Assembly: GCA_963676075.2 (NCBI GenBank)
Contig: CAXXNZ010000028.1
Coordinates: 1 to 64,000, forward strand
Reading direction: 5' to 3'
Source: JAHJQZ01 sp963676075
GTDB taxonomy: Bacteria > Pseudomonadota > Alphaproteobacteria > Rhizobiales > Devosiaceae
Length of the DNA: 64,000 bases
Position numbers and translations under genes: made by a program. The notes beneath the pieces were generated by a model. That model was not told the DNA's origin and did not search any database. It saw nothing but the letters and a program-made list of their open reading frames with translations. Position 1 is the first letter of the stretch. Every line of letters begins with the position of its first letter. Shown piece by piece: positions 33,386 through 42,363 of the stretch.

Positions 33386-33487
33386 AGCGTTTTCAGGAAA
33401 AGTGGCTGCCGGTTTTCCGGTTCGAAAACGCGACAAACAAGAGGCTGGATCATTTCGGTGTTTCAAGGAAACAGTGAAATGATCTAG
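33382..33487. repeat. RIME-like intergenic repeat, copy 2
   Basis: It runs from CTAGAGCGTTTTC through GTGGCTGCCGGTTTTCCGG and GAAAACGCG, then GGATCATTTCGGTGTTTC and its partial complement GAAACAGTGAAATGATC, to a terminal CTAG. It contains two nested inverted repeats. Its ends provide the stop codons of both convergent neighbours, folK and the ATP12 gene. Confidence 0.75.
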
Positions 33488-34263
33488 TTCGCCCCCGCCA
33501 GGCTCAACACCACGACCGCGGCATCGAAGTCCCGCCGGCGTTTTTCCAACCGCTTCAGCGCTTCGGAATCGGCGCCCCACAAACGCATGTTGTGGTTTTC
33601 ATCGACATGGGCCGCGTCCCAGGCTTCGTCCGGTGTGACAAGACCATCGCGTACGGCCAGCGCCAGCAGGCCCGAACCGGTTATCCCGGTCAATAGCACC
33701 AGCGAGGCAGCGGACAAGAGGCCGTTCATCTCCAGCGCCGAAGCGAGAGCGACGAGCGTCGGTTCCGGCTGGGCGACATGGGCGATGCTGCGTGTCGTTT
33801 CGAAGCTGACGCCGAAATGGCGGGCCAGCGTCGTCAGGATTGGGTCCCAGTGCCGTTCCTGTTCCTCGCGCAACTCCGTTGGGTTGTCTGCGCGGTAGAA
33901 CAAAAGATCGGTGCCGGCATATTTGAGAACCTCGGCGCGCAGCTCAGACAGCTTGTCGGCGCCGCCCTCGATCGCAGCGTTGATCAACCGCACCACCGGC
34001 ATGGTTTCGGGGTCGATTTCCTCTTTCTGCGCGTTCCACTCGGCCGCCATCACCTCGGCAATGGCCTTGTCGGGCACGCGCACCGGCACCCGACCCGGTG
34101 TCCGGGTCGGACGACCATCGAGAAGCACGGCGTGACCGTCTTCGAGCGTTGCCGCTTCGGCTTTCTTGTAGAACCGCTTGGGCAGCGGCGCCTTCATGGC
34201 GCGCTGAACCTTGCCGTAGCCGTCGTCGCGATGTTCGAATGCGTCTTCGAGAAAGTTACGCAT
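33484..34263 (-). CDS. ATP12-family F1-ATPase assembly chaperone
   Basis: This is a homologue of mitochondrial Atp12, which protects the alpha subunit of the F1-ATPase before assembly. It is found in alphaproteobacteria. The 259-residue protein has RFYKKAEAATLEDGHAVLLDGRPTRTP, AEWNAQKEEIDPETMPVVRL, GTDLLFYRADNPTELREEQERHWDPIL and DENHNMRLWGADSEALKRLEKRRRDFDAA. Its start overlaps the HAD phosphatase end by 8 bases, and the same-strand run continues upstream to the protease gene. Confidence 0.92.
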   Translation of the reverse strand: MRNFLEDAFEHRDDGYGKVQRAMKAPLPKRFYKKAEAATLEDGHAVLLDGRPTRTPGRVPVRVPDKAIAEVMAAEWNAQKEEIDPETMPVVRLINAAIEGGADKLSELRAEVLKYAGTDLLFYRADNPTELREEQERHWDPILTTLARHFGVSFETTRSIAHVAQPEPTLVALASALEMNGLLSAASLVLLTGITGSGLLALAVRDGLVTPDEAWDAAHVDENHNMRLWGADSEALKRLEKRRRDFDAAVVVLSLAGAN

Positions 34264-34921
34264 CTGCTGTCACCAGGGCGTTGATGGCGGGGATGAGTTC
34301 GGAAACTGAGTCGATAGTGACATGGGCGCCACTCGCGCGCAGGACGTCGTTGCTGTGATACCCCCAGTTCACCCCGAGGGCAAAACAGCCGGCGGCGCGA
34401 GCCATTTCCATGTCGAAACTGGTGTCCCCGATCATCACGGTCTGGTCCGGTCCAACCCCGGTTTCCGACATGGCCGAAATCAGCATGCCCGGATCGGGCT
34501 TGGACGGATTGCTGTCCGGGGTCTGTTTCGAGGCGAAATGGCTTTCGAGCCCATGCAGCTTGAGCATGCGCTCGACACCGCGCATGCCCTTGCCGGTTGC
34601 GATGGCCATCAGGGTCCCCGGCTCGGTCTTCAGCGCGTCCAGCATGCCTTCAATGCCCGCGTAGAGCGGTTCGGTATCAAGACGGGCGACGCTCTGGTGG
34701 TAAAGCCGCCGATAGGTCGTCACCAGTCGATCAAGATGCGCTCCGCTAAGCCCGCTCAGTCGCGCCATGGCGACATCGAGCGACAGCCCGATGATGCCCC
34801 GCGCTTCCTCAGCCGTCGGCAGCGGCAGGCGCATTTCGGCAAATGCGGCCATGGTGGTGTTGTTGATGTGAACGCCGGAATCGACCAGCGTGCCATCCAT
34901 ATCGAAAACGATCAGCCGCAT
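34256..34921 (-). CDS. HAD family hydrolase (phosphoglycolate-phosphatase-like)
   Basis: This 221-residue haloacid-dehalogenase phosphatase has motif I LIVFDMDGTLVDSG, a helical cap, motif II in LMAIATGKGMRGVERM, motif III Lys in SKPDPGMLISA and motif IV MIGDTSFDMEMARAAG. This is the Gph/PpaX-like class; the physiological substrate cannot be read from the sequence. It is tightly packed between the pseudouridine synthase (which ends at the base where it starts) and the ATP12 gene. Confidence 0.9.
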   Translation of the reverse strand: MRLIVFDMDGTLVDSGVHINNTTMAAFAEMRLPLPTAEEARGIIGLSLDVAMARLSGLSGAHLDRLVTTYRRLYHQSVARLDTEPLYAGIEGMLDALKTEPGTLMAIATGKGMRGVERMLKLHGLESHFASKQTPDSNPSKPDPGMLISAMSETGVGPDQTVMIGDTSFDMEMARAAGCFALGVNWGYHSNDVLRASGAHVTIDSVSELIPAINALVTADA

Positions 34922-35913
34922 CAGTCGTCTTCCGGGTCGGCGTTCTGGGCATCGTACTGGTTGGCGTCGAACCCGAGCATGTCGAAGGTCTTTTTCATAT
35001 GCGGGGGCAACGGCGCCGAGATATCGAGCTTCTTGCCGTCCCTGAGCGGTAGCGAAAGACGCCTTGCATGCAGGTGCAGTCCTTCGCCGAGATCGTCCGG
35101 TTTGACGAAATTGTAGTCGGCGAGCTCGAAATAGCGCGGGTCATCGAGGATCGGCGTGCCCAGAAGGTTCATGTGGACGCGCAACTGATGGGTGCGTCCG
35201 GTCACCGGCTTGAGCGACACCCAGGCAAACTGGTCGCCGGCCTGATCTGTCACCGAGAAATAGGAGATCGAGTGCTGGGCGCCCTCGTCGCCATGCTCGG
35301 CCACGACCATCTGCTCGCCGTCGCGGGTCGGCTGTTTGACCAGAAAGCACGAGGCCTTGCCCTGGCGCGGATGTGGTACGCCGACGGTGACGGCCCAGTA
35401 GATCTTGCGGGCCGAACGGGTGCGAAAGACATTGCCGAAATGGGTTGCGGCGGCCCGCGTACGCGCGACCAAAAGGCACCCGGACGTATCGCGGTCGAGC
35501 CGATGGATCAGCCGCGGCGTCTCGCCATCACGGTTGGGCAGGCTTTTCAGCATGCCGTCGATATGGCGCTTGGTGCCCGACCCGCCCTGCACTGCCAGCC
35601 CATGCGGCTTGTTGAAGACGTAAACGTCCTTGTCTTCGTAGATGATGATGTCTCTGAGAAAGTTCGCATCCTCGGAATTGAACCGTGGCGCCGGTGGTTT
35701 GTCGGCATTCTCGATCGGCGGCACACGCACCTGCTGGCCGGCGGACACGCGCGAACTGGTCTGCACCCTGCCCTTGTCGACGCGCACCTGCCCGGTGCGG
35801 ATGAGCTTTTGCAGCCGCCCAAACGGCAGACCCGGATAATGGACCGCGAACCAGCGGTCGAGACGCATGCCGTCCTCGTCCTCGCTGACGGTCAGTGTCA
35901 CAACGCCACTCAT
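34921..35913 (-). CDS. RluC/RluD-family pseudouridine synthase
   Basis: This enzyme isomerises specific uridines in 23S rRNA. The 330-residue protein has an S4 RNA-binding domain (MRLDRWFAVHYPGLPFGRLQKLIRTGQVRVD), then the synthase core with catalytic Asp in RLIHRLDRDTSGCLLVART and VTGRTHQLRVHMNLLGTPILDDPRY. The spacing is RluC-like. The ATG at 35913 overlaps the crcB stop (ATGA). Sequence open upstream of it in the same frame is out-of-frame crcB and should not be included. Confidence 0.92.
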   Translation of the reverse strand: MSGVVTLTVSEDEDGMRLDRWFAVHYPGLPFGRLQKLIRTGQVRVDKGRVQTSSRVSAGQQVRVPPIENADKPPAPRFNSEDANFLRDIIIYEDKDVYVFNKPHGLAVQGGSGTKRHIDGMLKSLPNRDGETPRLIHRLDRDTSGCLLVARTRAAATHFGNVFRTRSARKIYWAVTVGVPHPRQGKASCFLVKQPTRDGEQMVVAEHGDEGAQHSISYFSVTDQAGDQFAWVSLKPVTGRTHQLRVHMNLLGTPILDDPRYFELADYNFVKPDDLGEGLHLHARRLSLPLRDGKKLDISAPLPPHMKKTFDMLGFDANQYDAQNADPEDD

Positions 35914-36290
35914 AAGCCACCTCGTGTGATCCACAGGCCAATAAACAATGCCAGAACGCCGATGATCAGTGAGGCGATGGCATAAAGAGCGGCAAGAGCC
36001 AGATTGCCACGTTCGATCAGGGCGACGACGTCGAGCGAAAAGCTCGAGAATGTCGTGAACCCGCCCAGCGCGCCGATAGCAACCAGCAGTCGGATCTCGG
36101 ATTGCAGCACCGGTGTCTCGCGCGCCAGATAGCCGATGAGCAGCCCCATGATCAGCGAGCCGATGATATTGACACCGAAGGTGCCCAGCGGAAACGGCCC
36201 ATGATGGAACCGGCCAACGAACAGACCGAAACCGTAGCGGCTCATCGCGCCCAAAGCGCCGCCAAGACCGACCAGAAGATATGCTTGCAT
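35910..36290 (-). CDS. crcB: Fluoride ion channel CrcB/FluC
   Basis: This dual-topology dimeric channel exports toxic fluoride. The 126-residue protein has four membrane segments. Signatures are GGALGAMSRYGFGLF, FGVNIIGSLIMGLLIGYLA (the Asn in GVNIIGS is characteristic) and GALGGFTTFSSFSLDVV with the Phe-box TTFSSFS. No fluoride riboswitch (crcB motif) is seen in the 44 bases upstream. It is translationally coupled to the downstream pseudouridine synthase. Confidence 0.95.
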   Translation of the reverse strand: MQAYLLVGLGGALGAMSRYGFGLFVGRFHHGPFPLGTFGVNIIGSLIMGLLIGYLARETPVLQSEIRLLVAIGALGGFTTFSSFSLDVVALIERGNLALAALYAIASLIIGVLALFIGLWITRGGL

Positions 36291-36334
36291 AGTATTCCTG
36301 CCTCGCCCGCTGCGGTGAGGATGTTTGGGTGTGT

Positions 36335-37699
36335 CTATGACCCGTCAGTGCCGTCCGTGTCCAGCCCCGCCCCGTGCCGCGACCGGCTGAGGCGCAGCTT
36401 TTGCCAATAATCGAGGCGTTTGCGGATGTCGCGCTCGAATCCGCGCTCGACGGGATGATAAAAGCTCTGCCGTCCCAGCGCCTCGGGGAAATACTCCTGG
36501 CCGGAAAAACCCTCGGGCGTGTCGTGGTCGTAGATGTAGCCCTCGCCATAACCCTGTTGCCCCATCAGCTTGGTCGGAGCATTGAGTATGGTCATCGGCG
36601 GCATGGGCGAGCCTGTCGCGCGCGCCACCTTCATGGCGGCGATGAAAGCCGTCTCGATGGAATTGGATTTGGGCGCCGTGGCGAGATAGACCACCGCTTC
36701 GGCCAGGGCCAAATCGCCTTCGGGGCTGCCGAGCATGTCATAGGCGTCGCGGGCGGCAATCGCCAGCGGCAGGGCGTGCGGGTCGGCCATGCCGATGTCC
36801 TCGACCGCCATGCGGATGACGCGGCGGGCGATATACATCGGCGATTCACCGGCCACCAGCATGCGCGCGAGATAATAGAGCGCCGCATCGGGGTCCGAGC
36901 CACGCACCGTCTTGTGCAGCGCTGAAATCAGGTTGTAGTGCCCGTCCTGAGCCTTGTCGTAGACCGGTGCGCGCCGCTGAACCAGTTGCTGCAGCCCCTC
37001 CTGGTCGAGAACAGGTCCGTCGCCTGCCGCCGCATAGACCTCTTCCATCAAACCGAGCAGCGCCCGGCCGTCGCCGTCGGCAAAGCTCAAAAGCGTCTGC
37101 CGCGCCGCATCGTCGAGCGGCAGCGTCGCACCGACCAGCGTTTCGGCGCGCTGGCTCAAGGCTTCGAGCGCCTCCGGACCGAGCGAAGTGAAGCGCAGCA
37201 CCTGGGCCCGGCTCAAAAGAGCGGCGTTGAGTTCGAAACTCGGGTTTTCCGTGGTGGCGCCGATCAGCACCAGCGTGCCGTCTTCCATCACCGGCAGGAA
37301 CGAATCCTGTTGGGCGCGGTTGAAACGATGGATCTCGTCGACGAACAAAAGCGTTCGCTTGCCGGCCCGCAACGCATCGCGGGCTCGCTCGAACGCCTTC
37401 TTGAGATCGGCGACACCGGAGAACACCGCCGAGATCTGCTCGAACCGGTACCCGGTCGCATCGGCCAGAAGCCGCGCCACGGTGGTCTTGCCGGTGCCCG
37501 GCGGCCCCCACAGCACCAGCGAGCCGATCCGGCCCGCTTTCAGCATCCGGGTCAGCGTGCCGTCCGGGCCGAGCAGGTGATCTTGTCCAATGACCTCGGC
37601 CAGCGATTGCGGGCGCAAACGGTCGGCAAGCGGCCGTCCCGGGTCATCTGGCGATGCCGGCCGCAAATCGTCCGTGGTGCCCCCGAATAAATCGCTCAT
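36335..37699 (-). CDS. rarA: Replication-associated recombination protein A (RarA/MgsA)
   Basis: RarA is a clamp-loader-related AAA+ ATPase acting at stalled replication forks. The 454-residue protein has PLADRLRPQSLAEVIGQDHLLG, Walker A LVLWGPPGTGKTTVARLLA, Walker B TLLFVDEIHRFNRAQQDSFLP, sensor IGATTENPSFELNAALLSRAQV, and the C-terminal tetramerisation part GSDPDAALYYLARMLVAGESP, ATGSPMPPMTILNAPTKLM. It overlaps the stop of the upstream protease gene by one base. Confidence 0.95.
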   Translation of the reverse strand: MSDLFGGTTDDLRPASPDDPGRPLADRLRPQSLAEVIGQDHLLGPDGTLTRMLKAGRIGSLVLWGPPGTGKTTVARLLADATGYRFEQISAVFSGVADLKKAFERARDALRAGKRTLLFVDEIHRFNRAQQDSFLPVMEDGTLVLIGATTENPSFELNAALLSRAQVLRFTSLGPEALEALSQRAETLVGATLPLDDAARQTLLSFADGDGRALLGLMEEVYAAAGDGPVLDQEGLQQLVQRRAPVYDKAQDGHYNLISALHKTVRGSDPDAALYYLARMLVAGESPMYIARRVIRMAVEDIGMADPHALPLAIAARDAYDMLGSPEGDLALAEAVVYLATAPKSNSIETAFIAAMKVARATGSPMPPMTILNAPTKLMGQQGYGEGYIYDHDTPEGFSGQEYFPEALGRQSFYHPVERGFERDIRKRLDYWQKLRLSRSRHGAGLDTDGTDGS

Positions 37700-39288
37700 C
37701 AGCCGCTGAGATAGGCTCTCGACACCTTTCCGTTGCGTTCGAAGACGATCTGCCAGCTCCGGGCATTGTCCGCTGTGGCGCGGGCGAAATCGTCCTTGGT
37801 CCGAATATCGGTCCCGTTGAGGTTGAGGATGATGTCACCCGGCCTGAAGCCGACCGCATCCGAGCGCGACCCCTGTGCCACGTCGCGGATCACAACCCCC
37901 TTCGCGTCATAGGGCTGACCGTATTCCTCGGCAAGGGCCGGCGACAATTCCGCGGCAGTTATGCCGGAAAATACGTTGTTGGCCTTCACCACCACCTGCG
38001 TGGCCGGATCGTCGGCCGGCGATCCGACAAGCTCAAGCTTGATGTGCATCTTCTTGCCGTCGCGCATCACCGTCATGTCGGCGGTGCCGCCGACCGGCTT
38101 TGACGCGAGGCGGAAGTTGAAGGCCTTGGGATCGTCGACCGGCTTGCCATCGACATCGATGATCACGTCGCCGGACTTGAAGCCCGCCTTGTCGGCCGGA
38201 CCGCCGGGCGCCAGATCGGTGACCAGCGCGCCACGCGGCACCTCAAGCTTCAGGTTTTTGGCGAGATCGGTATCGAGCGCCTGCAAATGGGCGCCGAACC
38301 AGGCATGGACCACCTGCCCGCCGGTTTCGGCAGCATGGGCGATCAGTGCCGCCATGTTGACGGGAATGGCGAAACCTATACCGACGGACCCGCCGGTTGA
38401 GGAGTTGGAGAAAATCGCCGAGTTGATGCCGACCAGTTTACCGTCCATATCGACCAGCGCCCCGCCGGAATTGCCCGGATTGATGGCCGCGTCAGTCTGG
38501 ATGAAGAAAGAATAATCGGACACCTCGACGCCGGTGCGCGCCAGTGCCGAAACAATGCCGGAGGTTACCGTCTGGCCAACGCCGAACGGGTTTCCGATGG
38601 CCAGGACCAGATCGCCCACCTCGAGCTTGTCGGAATCGGCGAAGGTAACGACCGGCAGTTCACGGTCGAGTTTGTCGGTGACACGCAGCGCCGCGAGATC
38701 GGTCTTTGTATCGTCGAGGACGATCTCGACGGCATATTCATGCCCGTCCGACAGCGTGATGTGGATATCGGTTGCGCCATGCACGACGTGCGAATTGGTC
38801 AGGATCAGCCCGGATTTGTCGATGATCACACCCGAACCGAGCGATTGCGAGGTGCGCGGACGCGTACCGAACGGTGAAGCGCCGCCGAAGAAGCGTTCGA
38901 AGAACGGATCGCCGGCAAACGGCGATGCCGAGGCCTGTGTGACGGTGGTCGCGTAGACATTGACCACGGCCGGGGCGACCTGCTTGACGATAGGCGCGAA
39001 GCTCAGCTGCACATCGCCCTTGCTGGTCGGGACAACGCGTTGCGGCTCCGGTGCGTTCTGGGCTGCCTGCGCCAGCGTTGTCACATCCGCGCCAGGCTGG
39101 CTGGAAGAGGCTGTCGCCGGCAGCGCCGGCTGTTGTGCCGGTGCGACGGGCGACAGCGAACCATCCGAAACAGCAGTCGCTGACGGCGTCGTGGGGGTTT
39201 CGGCGCTGCCGATCGCCAATGCTGCGCCGCCTCCGGCGGAGATCAGCGCAACGACTGCAACGGTCATGAGCCATGCACGAGTGGTCAT
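37699..39288 (-). CDS. Periplasmic Do-like serine protease (DegP/DegQ family)
   Basis: This HtrA-family protease and chaperone of envelope quality control has 529 residues. An N-terminal hydrophobic segment (WLMTVAVVALISAGGGAALAI) acts as signal or anchor. A low-complexity Ala/Pro/Gln stretch follows, then the trypsin-like domain with His in LTNSHVVHGATDI, Asp in DTKTDLAALRV and Ser in NPGNSGGALVDMDG. Two PDZ domains complete it (LVTDLAPGGPADKAGFKSGDVI and VVIRDVAQGSRSDAVGFRPGDIIL). It is the first gene of the minus-strand run down to ATP12; 143 bases upstream hold its promoter, shared with the divergent decarboxylase gene. Confidence 0.94.
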   Translation of the reverse strand: MTTRAWLMTVAVVALISAGGGAALAIGSAETPTTPSATAVSDGSLSPVAPAQQPALPATASSSQPGADVTTLAQAAQNAPEPQRVVPTSKGDVQLSFAPIVKQVAPAVVNVYATTVTQASASPFAGDPFFERFFGGASPFGTRPRTSQSLGSGVIIDKSGLILTNSHVVHGATDIHITLSDGHEYAVEIVLDDTKTDLAALRVTDKLDRELPVVTFADSDKLEVGDLVLAIGNPFGVGQTVTSGIVSALARTGVEVSDYSFFIQTDAAINPGNSGGALVDMDGKLVGINSAIFSNSSTGGSVGIGFAIPVNMAALIAHAAETGGQVVHAWFGAHLQALDTDLAKNLKLEVPRGALVTDLAPGGPADKAGFKSGDVIIDVDGKPVDDPKAFNFRLASKPVGGTADMTVMRDGKKMHIKLELVGSPADDPATQVVVKANNVFSGITAAELSPALAEEYGQPYDAKGVVIRDVAQGSRSDAVGFRPGDIILNLNGTDIRTKDDFARATADNARSWQIVFERNGKVSRAYLSG

Positions 39289-39471
39289 GTTTGAATATCC
39301 TTAGGCTTTCGTATGGAAACGCAAGACTCCAGCGCGGAACCAATCCGAAGAATCCGGCGCGACAATGGCACGCCCGAAATATGGTTTGCCGATACGCAGA
39401 AATGAATTGCGGCTGAGGCCGAATGGCTGTAAGTGCGCGCGCTATTCCCCCAGACCCCCGAGGATCGCCTG

Positions 39472-40623
39472 ATGTTGCTGCCCGAGTTTCCGCACTATGC
39501 GGACACGCGATCGCTGATTGAAAATGAAGCGCCGGACTATCCTTCGTTTCTGTTTTCCCAGGCCGAGTTGCGGCGGACGGCAAGCCAGTTCCACGACGGG
39601 TTCGACGGGTTGGTGACCTACGCGGTCAAGGCCAACCCGTCCGATCACATCGTGGCAATCCTTGCTGACGAGGGGCTGAAGGCATTCGATGTCGCCTCGC
39701 CGAACGAAATGGCACTGGTCCGCCGTTTGGCCCCCGGCGCGGCGATGCACTACAACAACCCGATCCGCTCGCGCCGCGAGATCGAGGCGGCCTATGACAC
39801 CTATGAGGTTGCCTCCTACACCATCGACCACATGGACCAGCTCGATCAGATCGAGTCGGTCATTCCGGCCTCGCGCGACATCGAGGTGACGGTGCGCTTC
39901 AAGGCCGGCAAGGCGCGCAAGTCGTACGACTTCGGCACCAAGTTCGGCGTCATGGAAGAAGGCGCCATCGCCCTGTGCGCCGAAGCGGCGCGACGCGGTT
40001 ATTCGGTCAGTCTGTGCTTCCATGTCGGCTCGCAATGCGAGGACACCGACCCTTATGACGATCACATCGCCGCTGCCGGGCGCATTGCCCGCGGCGCCGG
40101 CATCACCCTCAAGCGCCTCAATGTCGGCGGTGGCTTCCCGGCCCCCTACCCGTCGAGCGAAGCCCCCGAAATGGCGGCCTATTTCGAGGCCATCCGCCAG
40201 GCCGTCGCCAAGACCTTTGGTGACACGCGGCCGGAACTCATCGTTGAACCGGGCCGGTCGATGGTCACCTCCTCGACCTCGCTGCTCTTGCGGGTCAAGC
40301 ACCAGCGCGGCGGCCGCTCGGTCTATCTCAACGACGGCGCCTATGGATCGCTCATGGAAGTCAAGTTCATGCCGATCCTGCCGTCGACCCGGATCTGGCG
40401 CGGCACCGAGATTCTCGAAGGCGAGACGACGAGTTTCACGGTCTGGGGGCCGACCTGCGACAGCTACGACGTCCTGCCGCAGGATTTCCCCTTCCCACGC
40501 GACATCGCCGAGGACGACTGGATCGAGTTCGGCCTGCTGGGCGCCTATTCGCAGGCCTCGGTCACCGGCTTCAACGGCTTCGACCGGCGGCAGCAGTATT
40601 ACGTCGATACGATCCTGATCTAG
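39472..40623 (+). CDS. Fold-type III PLP-dependent decarboxylase (ornithine/lysine type)
   Basis: This alanine-racemase-fold enzyme of 383 residues belongs to the eukaryotic-type ornithine/diaminopimelate/lysine decarboxylase group. The PLP Lys is in VTYAVKANPSDHIV, with FDVASPNEMALV, SYDFGTKFGV, CFHVGSQCEDTDPY, the Gly-rich phosphate loop RLNVGGGFPAPYPS, EPGRSMV, and the catalytic Cys region WGPTCDSYDVL. WGPTCDSYD favours ornithine (putrescine formation) over diaminopimelate. The ATG at 39472 follows GAGG; a GTG at 39433 is an alternative. The next gene starts 2 bases downstream. Confidence 0.9.
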   Translation: MLLPEFPHYADTRSLIENEAPDYPSFLFSQAELRRTASQFHDGFDGLVTYAVKANPSDHIVAILADEGLKAFDVASPNEMALVRRLAPGAAMHYNNPIRSRREIEAAYDTYEVASYTIDHMDQLDQIESVIPASRDIEVTVRFKAGKARKSYDFGTKFGVMEEGAIALCAEAARRGYSVSLCFHVGSQCEDTDPYDDHIAAAGRIARGAGITLKRLNVGGGFPAPYPSSEAPEMAAYFEAIRQAVAKTFGDTRPELIVEPGRSMVTSSTSLLLRVKHQRGGRSVYLNDGAYGSLMEVKFMPILPSTRIWRGTEILEGETTSFTVWGPTCDSYDVLPQDFPFPRDIAEDDWIEFGLLGAYSQASVTGFNGFDRRQQYYVDTILI

Positions 40624-40625
40624 CC

Positions 40626-41183
40626 ATGTCCGAGGAACTCCCGGCGCTCGAAAGCTTCGGGCGTCGTATCATGATCATGGGACCGTCCAATTCCGGCAAG
40701 TCGACGCTGGCGGTTGCGCTTGGCCAACGTCTCGGCATTCCGGCGGTTCATATCGATCTGATGCGTCACTGGCCGGACGGCAACTGGCGTCCGCGCCCTG
40801 ATGCCGATTTCCACGCTCTCCATGCCAAGGCGATCGCCGAACCGGAATGGGTGATGGAAGGCAATTACGGCGAGTTGATCCCCGAGCGTCTCGCCCGTGC
40901 CACCGGCATCATCGTCATCGACTCCAGTCTTCTGACTCGATACCGCCGCTATTTCTGGCGCTCGACCGTGCAAAGCCGTACCCGGCTCGGCGGGCTCGAA
41001 AGCGGCAAGGATTCGGTGAAGTGGAACATGGTGCATTGGCTTTGGGTGTCGCGCCGTTCCGGGCGCAAATACCGGCGGATTGCCCACGACTCAGGCCTGC
41101 CTTATGTCCTTTGCCATGGACGCCGGCAACTCGCCGCGCTTTATGAACGCTGGGGACTGGTCCGCCCCGATCGGGCTTCCTGA
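40626..41183 (+). CDS. P-loop NTPase, adenylate-kinase-like (FlaR/topology-modulation type)
   Basis: This 185-residue small kinase-like protein has Walker A IMGPSNSGKSTLAVALGQRL near residue 18, AVHIDLMRHWPDGNW, EWVMEGNYGEL and a DSSLLTRYRRYFWRS lid-like part. The family is annotated as AAA ATPase, FlaR or 'DNA topology modulation' in databases; real substrates are unknown. It follows the decarboxylase by 2 bases, so the two are co-transcribed, which raises the question of a shared pathway. No signal or membrane segment. Confidence 0.78.
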   Translation: MSEELPALESFGRRIMIMGPSNSGKSTLAVALGQRLGIPAVHIDLMRHWPDGNWRPRPDADFHALHAKAIAEPEWVMEGNYGELIPERLARATGIIVIDSSLLTRYRRYFWRSTVQSRTRLGGLESGKDSVKWNMVHWLWVSRRSGRKYRRIAHDSGLPYVLCHGRRQLAALYERWGLVRPDRAS

Positions 41184-41236
41184 GCCAGAAGTCGTTCCGC
41201 CGGAGACGCTATCCAGACGGACCGCCACAGGCCGTC

Positions 41237-42289
41237 TCAGGCCTGCGCCCTGAAATCGGGAACGAGTTTCAGCGCCATAAGGCTCTCGGCGCTGTCCCTT
41301 ATGGTCTCGTCCACAGTACGGTAGTCACGCCCCAGCAACGCGCGTCCTTTCGATCCGTCGAAATACTTCTGGTTGCCGATGTCGTTGATGATCTGGCGCG
41401 CGTCTCTGTGCCAGTGCACGAGAATGCGTAAAAGCCAATCCGGCACCGCCCGCTTCGGGACCGGCGCCTGCGGATAGGACGTCCGAAGGCGTTCTGCGAG
41501 TTCGGAAAATGGCAGATACGATGAGGTACACAAATAGCGTTGACCGGAGGCAGTCTCGCTCTCGAGCGCGGCGACGTGCATGTCGGCAACGTCGCGAACA
41601 TCGGACAGGGCAAATCCGAGGTTGGGATAGGCTGGCGGCTTGCCGGTCAGCAGGCCCGTGATCAGTTGCAGTGATACACCGGCATCGGCATCGAGTGGCG
41701 GGCCGAGGATCATACCGGGATGGATGGTTGTCAGCGCCATTCGATTGTTCTCGGCAAAGGTCCAGGCGTTCCGCTCGGCTTGGGTCTTGCCGGTGCAATA
41801 GGCCCAGGTCCATCTCATGGTGTCGAGATCGGTCCAGTCCTGTTCGGTATAGGTACGCTTGCCGCTGACATGGTCGTGGCCATAGCCGATCGTCGCGATG
41901 GAGCTGGTGATCACGACTCGCGCGATGCCATTCGCCTGTGCCGCTGCCAATATGTTGTCCGTCCCCTCGACAGCCGGTCGAATGACGCTTTGCGGATCAC
42001 GTGGTTCGTTCGCCACCACGTGGGTGGCCGTATGCATGATGGCACTGGCGCCGCCAAAGGCATTCAACCAATCGGTTTTGTTGAGAAGATCCGCCTCGGC
42101 AAAACTCAAACGACTTGCGATTTCATCACCCAATCGGGCGCGCAGGCTGGCTTCGACCTGTTGCTGTTTGCCTGGATTGCGCAAGGTACCGCGTACGGCA
42201 TAGCCGTTCTCGAGCAATCTCAGCGCCACCCACTTGCCCACATAGCCGGAAATTCCGGTGACCACGACCGTTTTGCCGTTCGGCTCCAT
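41237..42289 (-). CDS. NAD(P)-dependent extended SDR (dihydroflavonol-reductase-like)
   Basis: This 350-residue Rossmann-fold reductase or epimerase has the nucleotide motif VVVTGISGYVGKWVALRLLE, acidic loop RGTLRNPGKQ, MHTATHVVANEP, VITSSIATIGYG and the catalytic YxxxK in WAYCTGKTQAERNAW. The C-terminal half includes TIHPGMILGPPL and FALSDVRDVADMHV, the dihydroflavonol-4-reductase / aldehyde-reductase pattern. The substrate is unknown. The ATG at 42289 gives MEPNGKTVVVTG. It sits 15 bases beyond the ribosomal-operon terminator and is convergent with the kinase gene. Confidence 0.87.
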   Translation of the reverse strand: MEPNGKTVVVTGISGYVGKWVALRLLENGYAVRGTLRNPGKQQQVEASLRARLGDEIASRLSFAEADLLNKTDWLNAFGGASAIMHTATHVVANEPRDPQSVIRPAVEGTDNILAAAQANGIARVVITSSIATIGYGHDHVSGKRTYTEQDWTDLDTMRWTWAYCTGKTQAERNAWTFAENNRMALTTIHPGMILGPPLDADAGVSLQLITGLLTGKPPAYPNLGFALSDVRDVADMHVAALESETASGQRYLCTSSYLPFSELAERLRTSYPQAPVPKRAVPDWLLRILVHWHRDARQIINDIGNQKYFDGSKGRALLGRDYRTVDETIRDSAESLMALKLVPDFRAQA

Positions 42290-42303
42290 CCCTCGCCCCC
42301 TCA

Positions 42304-42337
42304 AACGAAAACGGCCGCGGACAAAACCGCGGCCGTT
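42304..42337 (-). terminator. Terminator of the ribosomal superoperon
   Basis: AACGGCCGCGG and CCGCGGCCGTT form a perfect 11-bp GC-rich stem. On the minus strand it is followed by TTTCGTTT, 27 bases after the rplQ stop. Confidence 0.88.
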
Positions 42338-42363
42338 CAGAAACTATATCGGAAATCGTCAGC

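Noticed and set aside
36291..36334. Fluoride riboswitch upstream of crcB
   Set aside because: Only 44 bases separate rarA and crcB, and no crcB-motif pseudoknot sequence is visible.
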